Below, one piece after another: positions 17,475 through 26,348 of a stretch of 64,000 nt of DNA. The stretch lies in NCBI RefSeq assembly GCF_900102085.1, contig NZ_FMVM01000007.1:124001-188000 (forward strand), given 5' to 3'. The stretch is from Paenibacillus polysaccharolyticus. GTDB lineage: Bacteria > Bacillota > Bacilli > Paenibacillales > Paenibacillaceae. Every line of letters starts with the position of its first letter. The stretch's first letter is position 1. The notes under the pieces are model-generated. The model searched no databases, was not told the DNA's origin, and saw nothing but the letters and a program-made list of their open reading frames with translations. The position numbers and the translations under genes were made by a program.

Positions 17475-19124
17475 TTATGGCTGGATACGTACATCATTAA
17501 AGAGTGGATAACCGAGTGCATCGAACTTGATACCTTCCACGTTTTTGGATGCAGCCACAGTATACGGAAATACGTAGATTGGCAAAATAACCGCTTGTTC
17601 AATGAGATATTTCTGAATCTGACTGTAGATATCTACCCTTTTCGCCGAATCCGTCTCTACCGCTCCCTGCTCCAGAAGTTGATCGATCTTTGGATCAGAT
17701 AAACCGGATAATGTCGGACGTTCCCCTTCCGCACTGGTGTGATAGAAGGCGTACAAGGCATTCGGATCGGAGTTGACCTGGCTGTTGCCGTACAGATCAT
17801 AATCCCAGTTCTGATAGATCACGGTAGCAATGTCTTTGGTAATCACCACTTCTACCGCAATGCCCAGCGGTTTCAGCTGTTGCTGGATGATGGCAGCAAT
17901 GTCATTGCGTTTCTCCCGGTTAGGGGAGCCATCTACATAACGCAAAGTTAGCTTCTTCCCGTCTTTGACACGAATCCCGTCAGCTCCCTTAACCCAGCCC
18001 TGCTCATCCAGTAGCTGGTTCGCACGGTTGATATCCGGGGAGATGCTTCCTTCAAGTGCCTTGTCATAGCCGAGAATGCCTGGAGACAAGGCAGACCATG
18101 CGCGCTCGTAGTTACCCAGATACAAGGTTTTCACAATGGAGTCGACGTCAACAGCGGATTGTACCGCTTGCCTTACTTTTACATCATCCCAAGGTGCCTT
18201 ACGTAGATTGAAAAAGAGGGTATACGGCAGTCCAACGGTGTTGGCTTGCAACAATTGCTGGTTCGGATCACTTTTCAGGGCGGCGATATTTTGCGGCGGC
18301 ACGGTCTCTGCGGCAAGCACCTGCTTGCTTTGCACACTTCCGATACGTGTTGCTTCTTCCGGTACGATTTTAAACGTAATCGTATCGATATGAGGAGCGC
18401 CTTTGTTTTCGACCGTTTCCGGGCCCCAGTTGTAATCCTTGTTTTTGGCTACAACGATATCCGCGTTTTCATCCCATTTCACAAAGGTATACGGGCCTGT
18501 GCCTACCGGATTTTTGCCCAGTTGATCTCCATATTTCTTCGCAGCGGTTGGAGACACGATTCCCAGTAATGCCTGACTCAGGTTGCCGAGAAACGCTTGC
18601 GAAGGTGCATTCAGATTAACTTTGATCGTATACTCATCAATGACCTTGGAGGAGCTATAAGGTCTAATCAGGGCAAGGGAATTGGCAGCTTTGGTGGCAG
18701 GATCAATGACCCGATCCAGATTGTACTTCACCGCTTCGGCGTTAAACGGAGTTCCATCATGGAATTTCACGTCTTCACGCAGCTTGAAGGTATAACTTTT
18801 GCCATCCTTCGATACACTCCATTCCTTGGCAAGCCAAGGTTTAATAGACCCATCTGGCAGCTGAACCACCAGATTGTCGTAGATCGTGCGAATCGCTCGT
18901 ACGGCTACAGCAAGACCGCTACGATGCGGATCGAGTGTATCCGGTGAAGTCGCCAGTGCAAAGGTGAGGTTACCCCCTTCCGCTTTACCAGCCTGACCCC
19001 CGTCGGCGGAAGCCTGTGCCGCACCGCTGGTTTTGCCTCCTGATGTTGCTCCGCATCCGGACAAAACCATCACCAATGCTACTGCCAACGCCACCACTTT
19101 TGTCCATGAGATAGACCTGTTCAT
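17475..19124 (-). CDS. Peptide-type solute-binding lipoprotein
   Basis: SBP family 5 protein of 549 residues. Start ATG at 19122-19124 with AGGGGG upstream; lipobox LSGC puts the lipid on Cys24. It resembles dipeptide/nickel-binding proteins (LAKEWSVSKDGKSYTFKLRE), but the genes around it (FMN monooxygenase, reductase, M20 deacylase, LysR) indicate an organosulfur or N-acyl amino acid ligand. It is separated from the monooxygenase gene by 348 bases with its own motif-bearing upstream region, so it probably has a promoter of its own. Confidence 0.9.
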   Translation of the reverse strand: MNRSISWTKVVALAVALVMVLSGCGATSGGKTSGAAQASADGGQAGKAEGGNLTFALATSPDTLDPHRSGLAVAVRAIRTIYDNLVVQLPDGSIKPWLAKEWSVSKDGKSYTFKLREDVKFHDGTPFNAEAVKYNLDRVIDPATKAANSLALIRPYSSSKVIDEYTIKVNLNAPSQAFLGNLSQALLGIVSPTAAKKYGDQLGKNPVGTGPYTFVKWDENADIVVAKNKDYNWGPETVENKGAPHIDTITFKIVPEEATRIGSVQSKQVLAAETVPPQNIAALKSDPNQQLLQANTVGLPYTLFFNLRKAPWDDVKVRQAVQSAVDVDSIVKTLYLGNYERAWSALSPGILGYDKALEGSISPDINRANQLLDEQGWVKGADGIRVKDGKKLTLRYVDGSPNREKRNDIAAIIQQQLKPLGIAVEVVITKDIATVIYQNWDYDLYGNSQVNSDPNALYAFYHTSAEGERPTLSGLSDPKIDQLLEQGAVETDSAKRVDIYSQIQKYLIEQAVILPIYVFPYTVAASKNVEGIKFDALGYPLFNDVRIQP

Positions 19125-19194
19125 ATCGCTTCCCCCTCTGTGTATACAGGTGTCATTAATGTGTACGCCAAGCAAACTTGTATATATTTTATAT

Positions 19195-19219
19195 TTCCTA
19201 TGAGAAAAGTAGGTTTTAG
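19195..19219 (-). promoter_or_regulatory. Putative regulator site, copy 2 (before the binding-protein gene)
   Basis: Plus-strand pattern TTCCTAT-N3-AAAA-N-T-N-GGTTTTAG, 71-95 bases before the start codon. The CCTA and TAGG ends form a short inverted repeat. 20 of 25 bases match copy 1. Confidence 0.5.
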
Positions 19220-19305
19220 AGCAAGAAGACTTTATTGAGTTTATTAATCCTATGGATCCAGATGCATTTGTGCTTCGTTTAAACGATGGATTTTACTTGT
19301 ATTGC

Positions 19306-19334
19306 ACTGTACTGTACTGTACTGTACTGTACTG
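19306..19334. repeat. ACTGT pentanucleotide tandem repeat
   Basis: Five perfect ACTGT units and a partial sixth in non-coding DNA, about 90 bases upstream of the regulator motif of the binding-protein gene. Copy number could vary by slippage. Confidence 0.9.
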
Positions 19335-19472
19335 GATGGAACTTATATTGCATCATATTGTTATTTGATCTGAACGCATCGGATTGTGAGTACGGGTTAG
19401 ATTTATCGCGTCTTAATAACATGAATTAAATCCATTGAATGATGTTCGATTTAGAGGACATTCGGCATTCGG

Positions 19473-20816
19473 TTAGATAATGTTCGACTCTTCCTGTGTT
19501 CTTGCTGCTGTATAACGGTTTACAGGCACCTGGACACCCAAATTGCCACGCAGCGTATCATGCTCATACTCCGTGCGATAGAGGCCGCGTTCCTGCAGAA
19601 TAGGTACCACCAACTCGACAAAGTCGGACAATCCGCTAGGCAACTCCGAAGCAATAATGAATCCGTCTGCCGCTTCTGCCTCGAACCATTCCTGAACCTT
19701 GTCTGCGACCTGCTCCGGTGTGCCCAGGAATTGACTTCGTGGTGTTGCAGCCCGTAGAGCAACTTCGCGCAGCGTTAACCCCTGTTCTTTGGCATCTTTT
19801 TTAATCTTGTCTGTTCCACTGCGGAAGCTGTTGCTGCCTATGCCATCCAGTTCAGGGAACGGTTCATCCAGCGGATATTGGGAGAAATCATGGTGCTCGA
19901 AGAAACGTCCCAAGTAGTCCAATGCTTTATCAATGGTTACAAGGCTCGCGATCTCCTGATATTTCTGTTCCGCTTCCTCTGCCGTCCGTCCCACAATCGG
20001 GTTAATGCCTGGCAAAATAACAATATCTTGTGCTGAACGCCCATAGGAAGCTGCCCGTGTTTTGACGTCCTTATAAAACGCCTTTGCATCTTCAATGTTA
20101 TCGTGTCCAGTGAATACGGCATCGGCTTCTTGTGCCGCCAGTGTTTTGCCATCCTCTGAGGAACCTGCCTGGAAAATAACCGGCTGTCCCTGCCGTGAAC
20201 GAGCGATGTTCAATGGCCCCTGTACAGAGAAGAACTCCCCTTCATGGTTCAGCGTGTGTAGTTTCGAAGGATCGAAGAACACACCGCTGTCCTTGTCTCT
20301 TACAAATGCATCATCTTCCCATGAATCCCACAAGCCTTTGGTCACTTGTAAATATTCCTTAGCAATACGGTAACGTTCCGGATGTGTTGGATGATTGCTT
20401 TTGCTGTAATTTTTTGCGGTACCTTCCAAGGGAGATGTCACCACGTTCCAGCCTGCACGACCATCACTGATCAGATCAAGCGAACCGAACTGTCTGGCGA
20501 CTGTAAAGGGGTCACTATAGGATGTGGAGAGTGTGCCCACAAGTCCAATGCGTGAAGTTACCGCAGCAAGAGCGGAAAGAATGCTGATCGGTTCAAAGCG
20601 ATTCAGGAAGTGAGGAATGGATTTTTCCGTAATATACAGGCCGTCTGCAATGAATACCAGATCAAACTTGCCCTCTTCTGCCTTCAGCGCCTGACGTTTG
20701 TAAAATCCAAAGTTGACACTGGCATCAGATAGAACCTCCGGATGTCTCCAGGTTGTGTTGCTTCCCCCAACACCATGAATGATCGCTCCAAATTTCAAAC
20801 TTCGTTTTGCTGTCAT
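19473..20816 (-). CDS. NtaA/SnaA-type FMN-dependent monooxygenase
   Basis: Bacterial luciferase-like flavin monooxygenase of 447 residues that uses FMNH2 from a separate reductase. Start ATG at 20814-20816 with AAGGCGGAG before it; the open frame extends 18 codons further without support. Family hallmarks: [11 protein letters not shown] near residue 23, [12 protein letters not shown] about 140, and [18 protein letters not shown] about 240. Relatives include YtmO and YxeK in Bacillus, which open S-substituted cysteines, and NTA/EDTA monooxygenases. The SsuE-like reductase and M20 deacylase downstream favour a sulfur-scavenging role. Confidence 0.88.
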   Translation of the reverse strand: MTAKRSLKFGAIIHGVGGSNTTWRHPEVLSDASVNFGFYKRQALKAEEGKFDLVFIADGLYITEKSIPHFLNRFEPISILSALAAVTSRIGLVGTLSTSYSDPFTVARQFGSLDLISDGRAGWNVVTSPLEGTAKNYSKSNHPTHPERYRIAKEYLQVTKGLWDSWEDDAFVRDKDSGVFFDPSKLHTLNHEGEFFSVQGPLNIARSRQGQPVIFQAGSSEDGKTLAAQEADAVFTGHDNIEDAKAFYKDVKTRAASYGRSAQDIVILPGINPIVGRTAEEAEQKYQEIASLVTIDKALDYLGRFFEHHDFSQYPLDEPFPELDGIGSNSFRSGTDKIKKDAKEQGLTLREVALRAATPRSQFLGTPEQVADKVQEWFEAEAADGFIIASELPSGLSDFVELVVPILQERGLYRTEYEHDTLRGNLGVQVPVNRYTAARTQEESNII

Positions 20817-20910
20817 GTACACTCCGCCTTCCCTGAAATAAGGTAATTTGATGGTACCAAAATGTGGCATATCTAAATAAATGATTGAGTCTCGAAATCA
20901 AAATTGATTA

Positions 20911-20928
20911 TTCCTATGAGTTTGGTTT
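20911..20928 (-). promoter_or_regulatory. Putative regulator site, copy 3 (shortened)
   Basis: TTCCTATGAG directly followed by TTTGGTTT: the same two half-elements as copies 1 and 2 but about five bases closer together. It lies 95 bases before the monooxygenase start. Confidence 0.4.
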
Positions 20929-21054
20929 GTTTTAATTTCACACAGCTTATCATTGCCCCGCCGAACCGGTCAACTGTGCTTCTAATAGATTTTTTCTATA
21001 TGGCACCCATGTAAAAATAACCGCTGTGCTCCTGTTGCATTAGCCTTGTTAGAC

Positions 21055-21114
21055 TTATTCCATTCCGTTCAGACAGCATTGCTTCATCCTGCCGCATTGT
21101 TGGGATGATGACAT
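21055..21114 (-). CDS. Possible 19-residue leader peptide with three cysteines
   Basis: ATG at 21112-21114 with GGAGG at 21122-21126, exactly seven bases upstream, reading 19 codons to a TAA. The peptide has Cys at 7, 13 and 14 and also three Met. It lies in the long leader region of a putative sulfur operon, which recalls cysteine-sensing attenuator peptides of other bacteria. However, the presumed promoter motif (20911) is downstream of it, which weakens the idea that it is on the same transcript. It may be chance. Confidence 0.3.
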   Translation of the reverse strand: MSSSQQCGRMKQCCLNGME

Positions 21115-21334
21115 CGACATACCTCCGATTTCCAAAATATAGTTCCAGATCATCAGACAGACCGGATCGAAATATACCATTAATTCCAATCTGTTAAATA
21201 AGAATTATGGCTATAAATGTACTCCCGTCCCCTTGCATCGTCAATGGTTCTGCTAATAGAACAATCCTATAACAAAATAGAAAAAATAAATTTAAATTTT
21301 GATTTATCCATTCAGTATCCATTTTGATTCAAAA

Positions 21335-21359
21335 AAAGGAGTGAGTTTAGACTCACTCC
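21335..21359 (-). terminator. Rho-independent terminator of the small lipoprotein gene
   Basis: Perfect nine-base stem (GGAGTGAGT at 21338-21346 with 21351-21359), four-base loop, and seven T on the minus strand. It overlaps the last codons of the gene it ends. Confidence 0.92.
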
Positions 21360-21802
21360 AATGCTTTTAATTTCTCCTCAATCGTCTTTGCTTCTTCTAG
21401 ATTTGATGCAGGAGCACTGATAACTAACCCTTCATTCTGATATTTTTCATTCGTTAATTTCGTGTATAGTTCAGGTTCTGTAATAATAATTGCGAATTGA
21501 TTAGCCTGTTTATCTAAATAAATATCTCCTAACACGGTTCTCTTTGCGCCTTCATAAGATATTAGCAAAGATTTATGCATGAAGATTACCTTTTCGAAAG
21601 CCATATCATTGATAGATAAATATCCCTCAAAAGCATTTTCATTTTTGTTAAAGATTCCATTTAAATTTACTTTTACTTCACTAGCGATCCCGGAGTTTTC
21701 GCTAAACATGTAAGATGGTGAATTAATGTCTATTTTTTCATGATCATTACACCCTGAGAGAATAAATAAGATTAAGAAAGTAATAAAAAGTGCTCTTTTC
21801 AT
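21353..21802 (-). CDS. Small predicted lipoprotein, function unknown
   Basis: 149 residues. Signal peptide with lipobox LSGC (lipidated Cys18), then a hydrophilic domain rich in Asn, Glu and Lys; no family recognised. GGAGG stands seven bases before the ATG. Codon use is clearly more AT-rich than in the surrounding genes, which may mean horizontal acquisition. It is a single-gene unit with its own perfect terminator and lies between the sulfur cluster and the glycosyltransferase region, without evident link to either. Confidence 0.85.
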   Translation of the reverse strand: MKRALFITFLILFILSGCNDHEKIDINSPSYMFSENSGIASEVKVNLNGIFNKNENAFEGYLSINDMAFEKVIFMHKSLLISYEGAKRTVLGDIYLDKQANQFAIIITEPELYTKLTNEKYQNEGLVISAPASNLEEAKTIEEKLKALE

Positions 21803-21943
21803 TTTCAGCCTCCAAGCTTATTAACATGCGTTACCTACGGCTCCCTAGAAGTAAATTAGTCTTTCAACTTCATATATGTATTTACAGATATAATAGTCTT
21901 GCTCTGATCACTAATTATATAACTCTTATTGAAAGACCTCACA

Positions 21944-22009
21944 CGGAATGAACAGATCAGCTGAGCGTTTAGCCCAAGAAGAGCGCACCCTTCAGTGTTG
22001 TTCATTCCG
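21944..22009. repeat. Inverted repeat, possible terminator of the GT2 gene
   Basis: Eleven-base arms CGGAATGAACA (21944-21954) and its complement (21999-22009) with a 44-base loop. It lies about 40 bases after the stop of the GT2 gene at 22048 but lacks a clear T-run on the minus strand. Confidence 0.45.
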
Positions 22010-22047
22010 CATGTTTACATGTTGCTTCAAACCACGAGCGGTGGCCA

Positions 22048-23694
22048 TCACAAATCCTTGTTCAGCAACTGGGGCGGAGCAATAATCGGCCATCCTTCCG
22101 GGATCGAATGGAGTTGTTCGGTTGATATTTGATGCACATGTCTGGAGCTTATTCCCCAACGTTCCGCTGCATAGGTGGATACAAACTTCCTGCGTTTACC
22201 TTCGGTGACCAGATACCAAACTTCCGGTGTATCAGCAACAGATACAATACTTAAGTCAGTAGGTGCCACGCCAGGATCAGGAGAGATTACGGCAAGAGGA
22301 AAGTCAGGTTCAAACGACCCGTTCCGAATATCTCCGGCGGACACCAGCGGTTCACCCGCAGGTATGCCCAGCAGATCAGGTTTGGCTACCAGCACCGGCG
22401 AGATGCCGCGCGGAACAGGAATGTTCAGCTTTCGGCGCTGACCGCTTCTTAGTACATAGACATCACCCTTTAGATCAACAAGAAATGCACCTTCGGGATA
22501 GAAATCACTGCTTCGTCTGAGCGGTGATGTTGCAGGACTGTTTACAGAAGAGGAACCTGCGGCCCTCTGGCGTAAATCACCTTTTGCCGCTAACGAAGAT
22601 ACGTTCGCTTGAGATCGAGTTTGAGGGTCTGAGTGCGGAGTCTGTGCCAGCCTGGAGGTTTCCGCGATGAGCGCTTGGGGATCTCCCCATTTTTGACTGT
22701 AAAATTGTTCATTGCCCTTGTTCACTGTGTTAAAGTCCTGCTCTCCGAGCGCTTTCATGCTGACACTTCCAAAATGATGAATAAAGGCGTCACCTGCTAC
22801 AGCAAGTCGGTATCCCAACATCCGCACCCGTACAATCCAATCGTCATCCTCAAAGTTACCTACGGCGTAACCCTCATCCAGATACCCTGCCCGCTCAAAC
22901 AAATCTCTGGAAAACAGCCAGCAGAATCCGACGAGCCGATCCGTCACTCGATGTTTCTCCGGGTCGGGACGATTCTGGTTCGCAGCGAAAGACCACATGT
23001 CCTCTACTTCACGATAAGGCACTTCAATCTGCTGATCTCCGCCAATGTAGTTCGTTACAGGTCCTACGACACCAATCTGTGGATCGCTGTTAAGGCACGT
23101 CATCATATTCTCCAGCCAGCCCGGGGTAACTAGAGTATCATTGTTCAGCACAACGATATGCCGTCCCTTTGCCATCATCAGACCCTGATTAACGCCTCCG
23201 GCAAAGCCCCGATTCTTCTCCAGTGCAGCAACCCTCACCATACCGCCTTTGCGAAGCAGTGCATCGGCCGTACCATCTTGAGAAGCATTGTCTACAACGA
23301 TGATTTCGTAAGGAGCGGGGGTATGTTTCTCAATGCTTGACACACATTGCAGTACATAATCCCGCTGATTGTAGGTGGGAATGATGATGCTGACACCTTC
23401 AAACACAATTCCGAATGAATTCTGTCCCTGAAGAACACCATCTTCGTAACCTCGGTTATATCCTTGCTTGTATAACTTGGTGTTTCGAAGAATACGATGA
23501 CTCCTTTTGCCTTTCCGTGAAGCATTACGCCGATTACGGCCATCGGCTGCATGAAGAAGAATCTTAGCAGATGTCCCCTTACGATGAGGATGGCTACCCG
23601 ATAACTGCGCGCCCACTCTAAGCTGACTGCTCTGCTGTGAATTGCTCTGATTATTTTTTCGTACACGATGAGGCTGTATTTCCGATTTCTTCAT
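22048..23694 (-). CDS. GT2 glycosyltransferase with basic N-terminus and C-terminal paired repeat
   Basis: 548 residues. Start ATG at 23692-23694 with GGAGG before it. Residues 1-75 are highly basic and low complexity; a GYNRGYEDG motif sits at 78-86; a GT-A fold domain runs from about 101 to 320 with DNASQDG (135-141) and the metal/nucleotide motif NND (184-186), typical of rhamnosyl- or galactofuranosyl-like family 2 enzymes. The C-terminal 150 residues hold two copies of a YxLRSGxRRK-like unit of unknown role. No signal peptide or membrane segment, so it acts in the cytoplasm, possibly the mother cell. Sugar donor cannot be named. Confidence 0.85.
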   Translation of the reverse strand: MKKSEIQPHRVRKNNQSNSQQSSQLRVGAQLSGSHPHRKGTSAKILLHAADGRNRRNASRKGKRSHRILRNTKLYKQGYNRGYEDGVLQGQNSFGIVFEGVSIIIPTYNQRDYVLQCVSSIEKHTPAPYEIIVVDNASQDGTADALLRKGGMVRVAALEKNRGFAGGVNQGLMMAKGRHIVVLNNDTLVTPGWLENMMTCLNSDPQIGVVGPVTNYIGGDQQIEVPYREVEDMWSFAANQNRPDPEKHRVTDRLVGFCWLFSRDLFERAGYLDEGYAVGNFEDDDWIVRVRMLGYRLAVAGDAFIHHFGSVSMKALGEQDFNTVNKGNEQFYSQKWGDPQALIAETSRLAQTPHSDPQTRSQANVSSLAAKGDLRQRAAGSSSVNSPATSPLRRSSDFYPEGAFLVDLKGDVYVLRSGQRRKLNIPVPRGISPVLVAKPDLLGIPAGEPLVSAGDIRNGSFEPDFPLAVISPDPGVAPTDLSIVSVADTPEVWYLVTEGKRRKFVSTYAAERWGISSRHVHQISTEQLHSIPEGWPIIAPPQLLNKDL

Positions 23695-23758
23695 GTTGCT
23701 TCCTCCATTCCACTCGTGCCAGAGGCAGGGTCCCGGTGATCCTGCCCCTGACAACTCA

Positions 23759-25231
23759 CTAGAGTTGAAGCTCCCCTGTCACTAATTTGTCCGCCAAATG
23801 TCCGAAATCGAAGGCAACGCTGCCCAGTTCTCCACCGATACGTCTGCATAGCACCACCGCTGGGATGCCCGCTGCGACCAGAGCGATATCAAAGGTGTGC
23901 TCAGACGTCAGCTGCATTACCCTCGGAATATCTGCCATGCCTGCTACCGCAGGGATGATGCCTGTAACCTGCACCCCATGCAGTTGTAACAAGGCTCCAA
24001 GCTCTGCCGCCTGGCTGCCGATCAGCAGTACACGCCGTCCTTGCAAGATCGGCAGCAACAGACGAGACTGATGCAGACTGTAATTGATGGTGGAACTGGT
24101 CAATTTCAGACGGGACCAATCGATTCCGAAATGGCGCAGAACCGGGAATAATAGTCCTTGAAACGTCGGAGCACGTGAGATGGGCACACCCACCCAGTCT
24201 GCACCCCGAATCGCTTCCGCAAGCGTCGCGCGGATGTCAGGAGTGGAGCATGGCACCCCTGCATAAGGCAGAAACGGTGCCAACTCCTGCACTTCTGCAG
24301 CTGGCAGCACGGTGTCTGCTGCCAGCGTAAGCAGTTCGCCATCACCGAGGCGAACGACAGACAGGGGGCGCTGCGCATCCAGCGCCGCCATGATGTGACC
24401 AGCCATTTCATGAGGGCTGGTTAGCCGGGTCAAGCTGGGCGCATACTGGCGGAAGCCCGCCGCGATCAAATCTGCCGCCGCGACAGCGGGTAGAATATGA
24501 TCCGGCGGGATGTGCTGCGCCACCAGCGCCTCGCCCCCGGCGAATACGCCGTCGCGGTAACCCGCGGCGTAACCGCCGGGCCCTGCCGCCTGCACGGCAT
24601 GCTCCGCAGCCGGCGGCGGCACGCCGTTTGCGCTGCCCGCACTCGCGGCAGCGCCTTCCCGCCCCGCGGGCACGACGACACCCTGCGGGTGTGTCGTCTG
24701 GCGCGGGGCGGGGCCAGCACCGCTGGCAGGCATCGCCTGTGGCGAGCTTGCTTGCGGTGCTGGCTTGGGCGCACGGCGCATCGCCGTGCGCTGCTTGGCG
24801 CGGGCCGCGGCGCGCCGGCCCTGCGCAGAAGCGCGCCTGCGCGGGGCGGGGCCTTGGCGCAGGCGGCTCTGTGCAGGCGGGGCAAGCGCTGCCCCGCCTG
24901 CCCTGCTCGCTCTCTCACCTGCGGCTCTGCTGCTTCTTCGCGCTTTGTCCGTCTTTCCCACTCCCCGGGCCCTCGCTACTTTGCCCACCCTAATGCCGCC
25001 TCCAGGCCGACTTGCTTTGCCCACATTGCCCACATTTCCAATCCGATCTGCTTTGCCAGCGACTATCACACTTCCAGCCATACTCGCTTTCCCAACTCTT
25101 TCAGCCGTACTTGCCTTGCCCCTACTCAACACAACTCCAGTCCGGCCTGCCTTACTTATCCTGATCACACCACCCGTACTGCTTCCGCCCTTGCTGCTCC
25201 CTGCTCTTACAGTACCTTTCACATGCCCCAC
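23759..25231 (-). CDS. GT-D fold (DUF1792-like) glycosyltransferase with low-complexity basic N-terminus
   Basis: 490 residues if started at the GTG at 25229-25231, which has only a weak AGGGA site; the true start is uncertain. Residues 1-215 are Ala/Gly/Arg/Lys-rich, with about six imperfect GKA units near the beginning and a very GC-rich part (24480-24960). GYAAGYRDG at 220-228 mirrors the motif of the GT2 next door. The C-terminal half (about 270-490) has the RLGDGE motif at 294-299, the DxE signature of GT-D enzymes. It precedes the GT2 gene by 64 bases and is likely co-transcribed. Glycosyl acceptor unknown. Confidence 0.75.
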   Translation of the reverse strand: MGHVKGTVRAGSSKGGSSTGGVIRISKAGRTGVVLSRGKASTAERVGKASMAGSVIVAGKADRIGNVGNVGKASRPGGGIRVGKVARARGVGKTDKARRSSRAAGERASRAGGAALAPPAQSRLRQGPAPRRRASAQGRRAAARAKQRTAMRRAPKPAPQASSPQAMPASGAGPAPRQTTHPQGVVVPAGREGAAASAGSANGVPPPAAEHAVQAAGPGGYAAGYRDGVFAGGEALVAQHIPPDHILPAVAAADLIAAGFRQYAPSLTRLTSPHEMAGHIMAALDAQRPLSVVRLGDGELLTLAADTVLPAAEVQELAPFLPYAGVPCSTPDIRATLAEAIRGADWVGVPISRAPTFQGLLFPVLRHFGIDWSRLKLTSSTINYSLHQSRLLLPILQGRRVLLIGSQAAELGALLQLHGVQVTGIIPAVAGMADIPRVMQLTSEHTFDIALVAAGIPAVVLCRRIGGELGSVAFDFGHLADKLVTGELQL

Positions 25232-25616
25232 TTCCCTGCATTATTCACTTGCACCGCTCTGCCCCCACTCTTCACACCACTCGCATGACCCAGACCTCTT
25301 CTATTCTCTACTCTCCCCCTACCTTACACATCCGACATCACTTCCCTGTAATCTGCCCCTTTTTGCCTGTGCGCCCTAAAACACCTCACACGTTATTCTC
25401 CTGCCTGCGTAGTCTTACTTCGCCCCGGCAATACCACTGCTCTCACACGATTTCCCCTGAGCATATTAGAGAAAGACCGCGGTCGTTGCACAAAACGCCG
25501 GAGCTTACTTCAAGGCTCCGGCGAGGATTCTGTTTCCATCATCTGTTTCCATCATCTGATTCAATCATCGGTTTCGATCCACGCAACGCACCGCGGCTGT
25601 ATCCTGTTATTTCCGG
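25232..25616. other. Intergenic region with terminator, no gene seen
   Basis: 385 bases, C/T-rich on the plus strand. Holds the terminator at 25490-25524 and a short imperfect repeat of TCTGTTTCCATCA around 25530-25560. Plus-strand open frames here run into the GC-rich antisense of the GT-D gene and have no ribosome sites. Confidence 0.5.
25490..25524 (-). terminator. Terminator of the nucleotidyltransferase operon
   Basis: CGCCGGAGC (25497-25505) pairs with 25516-25524, ten-base loop, then TTTTGTG on the minus strand. It ends the four-gene unit 25617-29246 and implies a separate promoter for the GT-D and GT2 genes. Confidence 0.8.
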
Positions 25617-26348
25617 TTAAGGTAGCTGCCCTTTCATGCGTACAGCTGCCTCCTGGAGCGATTCAAATGTGCCGGCATCGCTCCAATATTTTTGCAAAAT
25701 GTCATACTCCAATCCGCCGCCGGAGGCATAATGGTTGTTTACATCGGTGATCTCCAGCTCTCCACGTGCGGATGGTACAATGTTATGAATCAGGCTAAAC
25801 ACATGGTCATCATACATGTATATGCCCGTTACACAGTAAGAGGTCTTCGGCTGACTTGGCTTTTCTTCAATGTACGCGATACGTTCCGGATGGTGTTCAT
25901 CAAAGACAGGCACCCCGTAGCGACGCGCATCGTCCACTCCTTTAAGCAACACTCGCGCCGTACCCGCAGGTTGCTGCATATATCGCTCTACATACGGTTT
26001 CAAATCATCGCTGAACAGATTATCACCAAGAAGCACCAAAAATTTTTCGCCCGGAAGAACAAACGATGAGGCCAGATCAAGCGCTTCGGCAATACCGCCA
26101 GCCTTTTCCTGAATACGATACGTCAGCCTGACCCCATGATCTGCTCCGCCACCAAGATACTCCGTATACAAACCAGCGGAATGTTTGTTGATAACAATCA
26201 GAATATCCTCAATCCCTGCCTGACGAAGCCTGTCGATACCATACATAATCATCGGATGTTTACCGACGGGAAGCAGATGTTTATTGATAAGCCGGGTCAG
26301 AGGGTACAGCCTGGTTCCTGTGCCACCAGCAAGAATTACACCTTTCAT
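25617..26348 (-). CDS. Sugar-1-phosphate nucleotidyltransferase (RfbA/SpsI-like)
   Basis: Activates a hexose-1-phosphate, probably to dTDP-glucose, as donor precursor for the neighbouring transferases. 243 residues, shorter than RfbA (about 290) and like the SpsI/short class. N-terminal GGTGTRLYPLT (residues 8-18) and LLPVGKHPMI are the catalytic signature; LLGDN is also present. Its ATG overlaps the stop of the preceding GT2 gene by four bases, with AAGGAGGG inside that gene. In Bacillus a comparable enzyme serves spore-coat polysaccharide synthesis. No downstream dTDP-sugar genes (rfbBCD) are in the window. Confidence 0.9.
   Translation of the reverse strand: MKGVILAGGTGTRLYPLTRLINKHLLPVGKHPMIMYGIDRLRQAGIEDILIVINKHSAGLYTEYLGGGADHGVRLTYRIQEKAGGIAEALDLASSFVLPGEKFLVLLGDNLFSDDLKPYVERYMQQPAGTARVLLKGVDDARRYGVPVFDEHHPERIAYIEEKPSQPKTSYCVTGIYMYDDHVFSLIHNIVPSARGELEITDVNNHYASGGGLEYDILQKYWSDAGTFESLQEAAVRMKGQLP

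Larger units (their letters stand above)
19125..19472. other. Intergenic region with regulator motif and pentanucleotide repeat
   Basis: No credible gene. It contains the 25-base motif at 19195-19219, an AT-rich probable -10 area just downstream of it on the minus strand, and five perfect ACTGT units plus four bases at 19306-19334. No convincing terminator was found for the monooxygenase gene here. Confidence 0.6.
20817..21352. other. 536-base intergenic region before the monooxygenase gene
   Basis: Contains a shortened copy of the TTCCTATGAG...GGTTT motif at 20911-20928 and a 19-codon mini-ORF at 21055-21114. No S-box, T-box or other riboswitch was recognised. Composition is AT-rich toward 21200-21330. 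Confidence 0.5.

Noticed and set aside
20817..21352. S-box (SAM) riboswitch or T-box before the sulfur cluster
   Set aside because: Searched for the conserved S-box and T-box sequences on the minus strand; none was found.
24497..25379. Long plus-strand open frames in the GC-rich stretch
   Set aside because: Shadow of the GT-D gene: high GC removes stop codons in all frames. Arg/Ala/Cys-rich product with no known fold.
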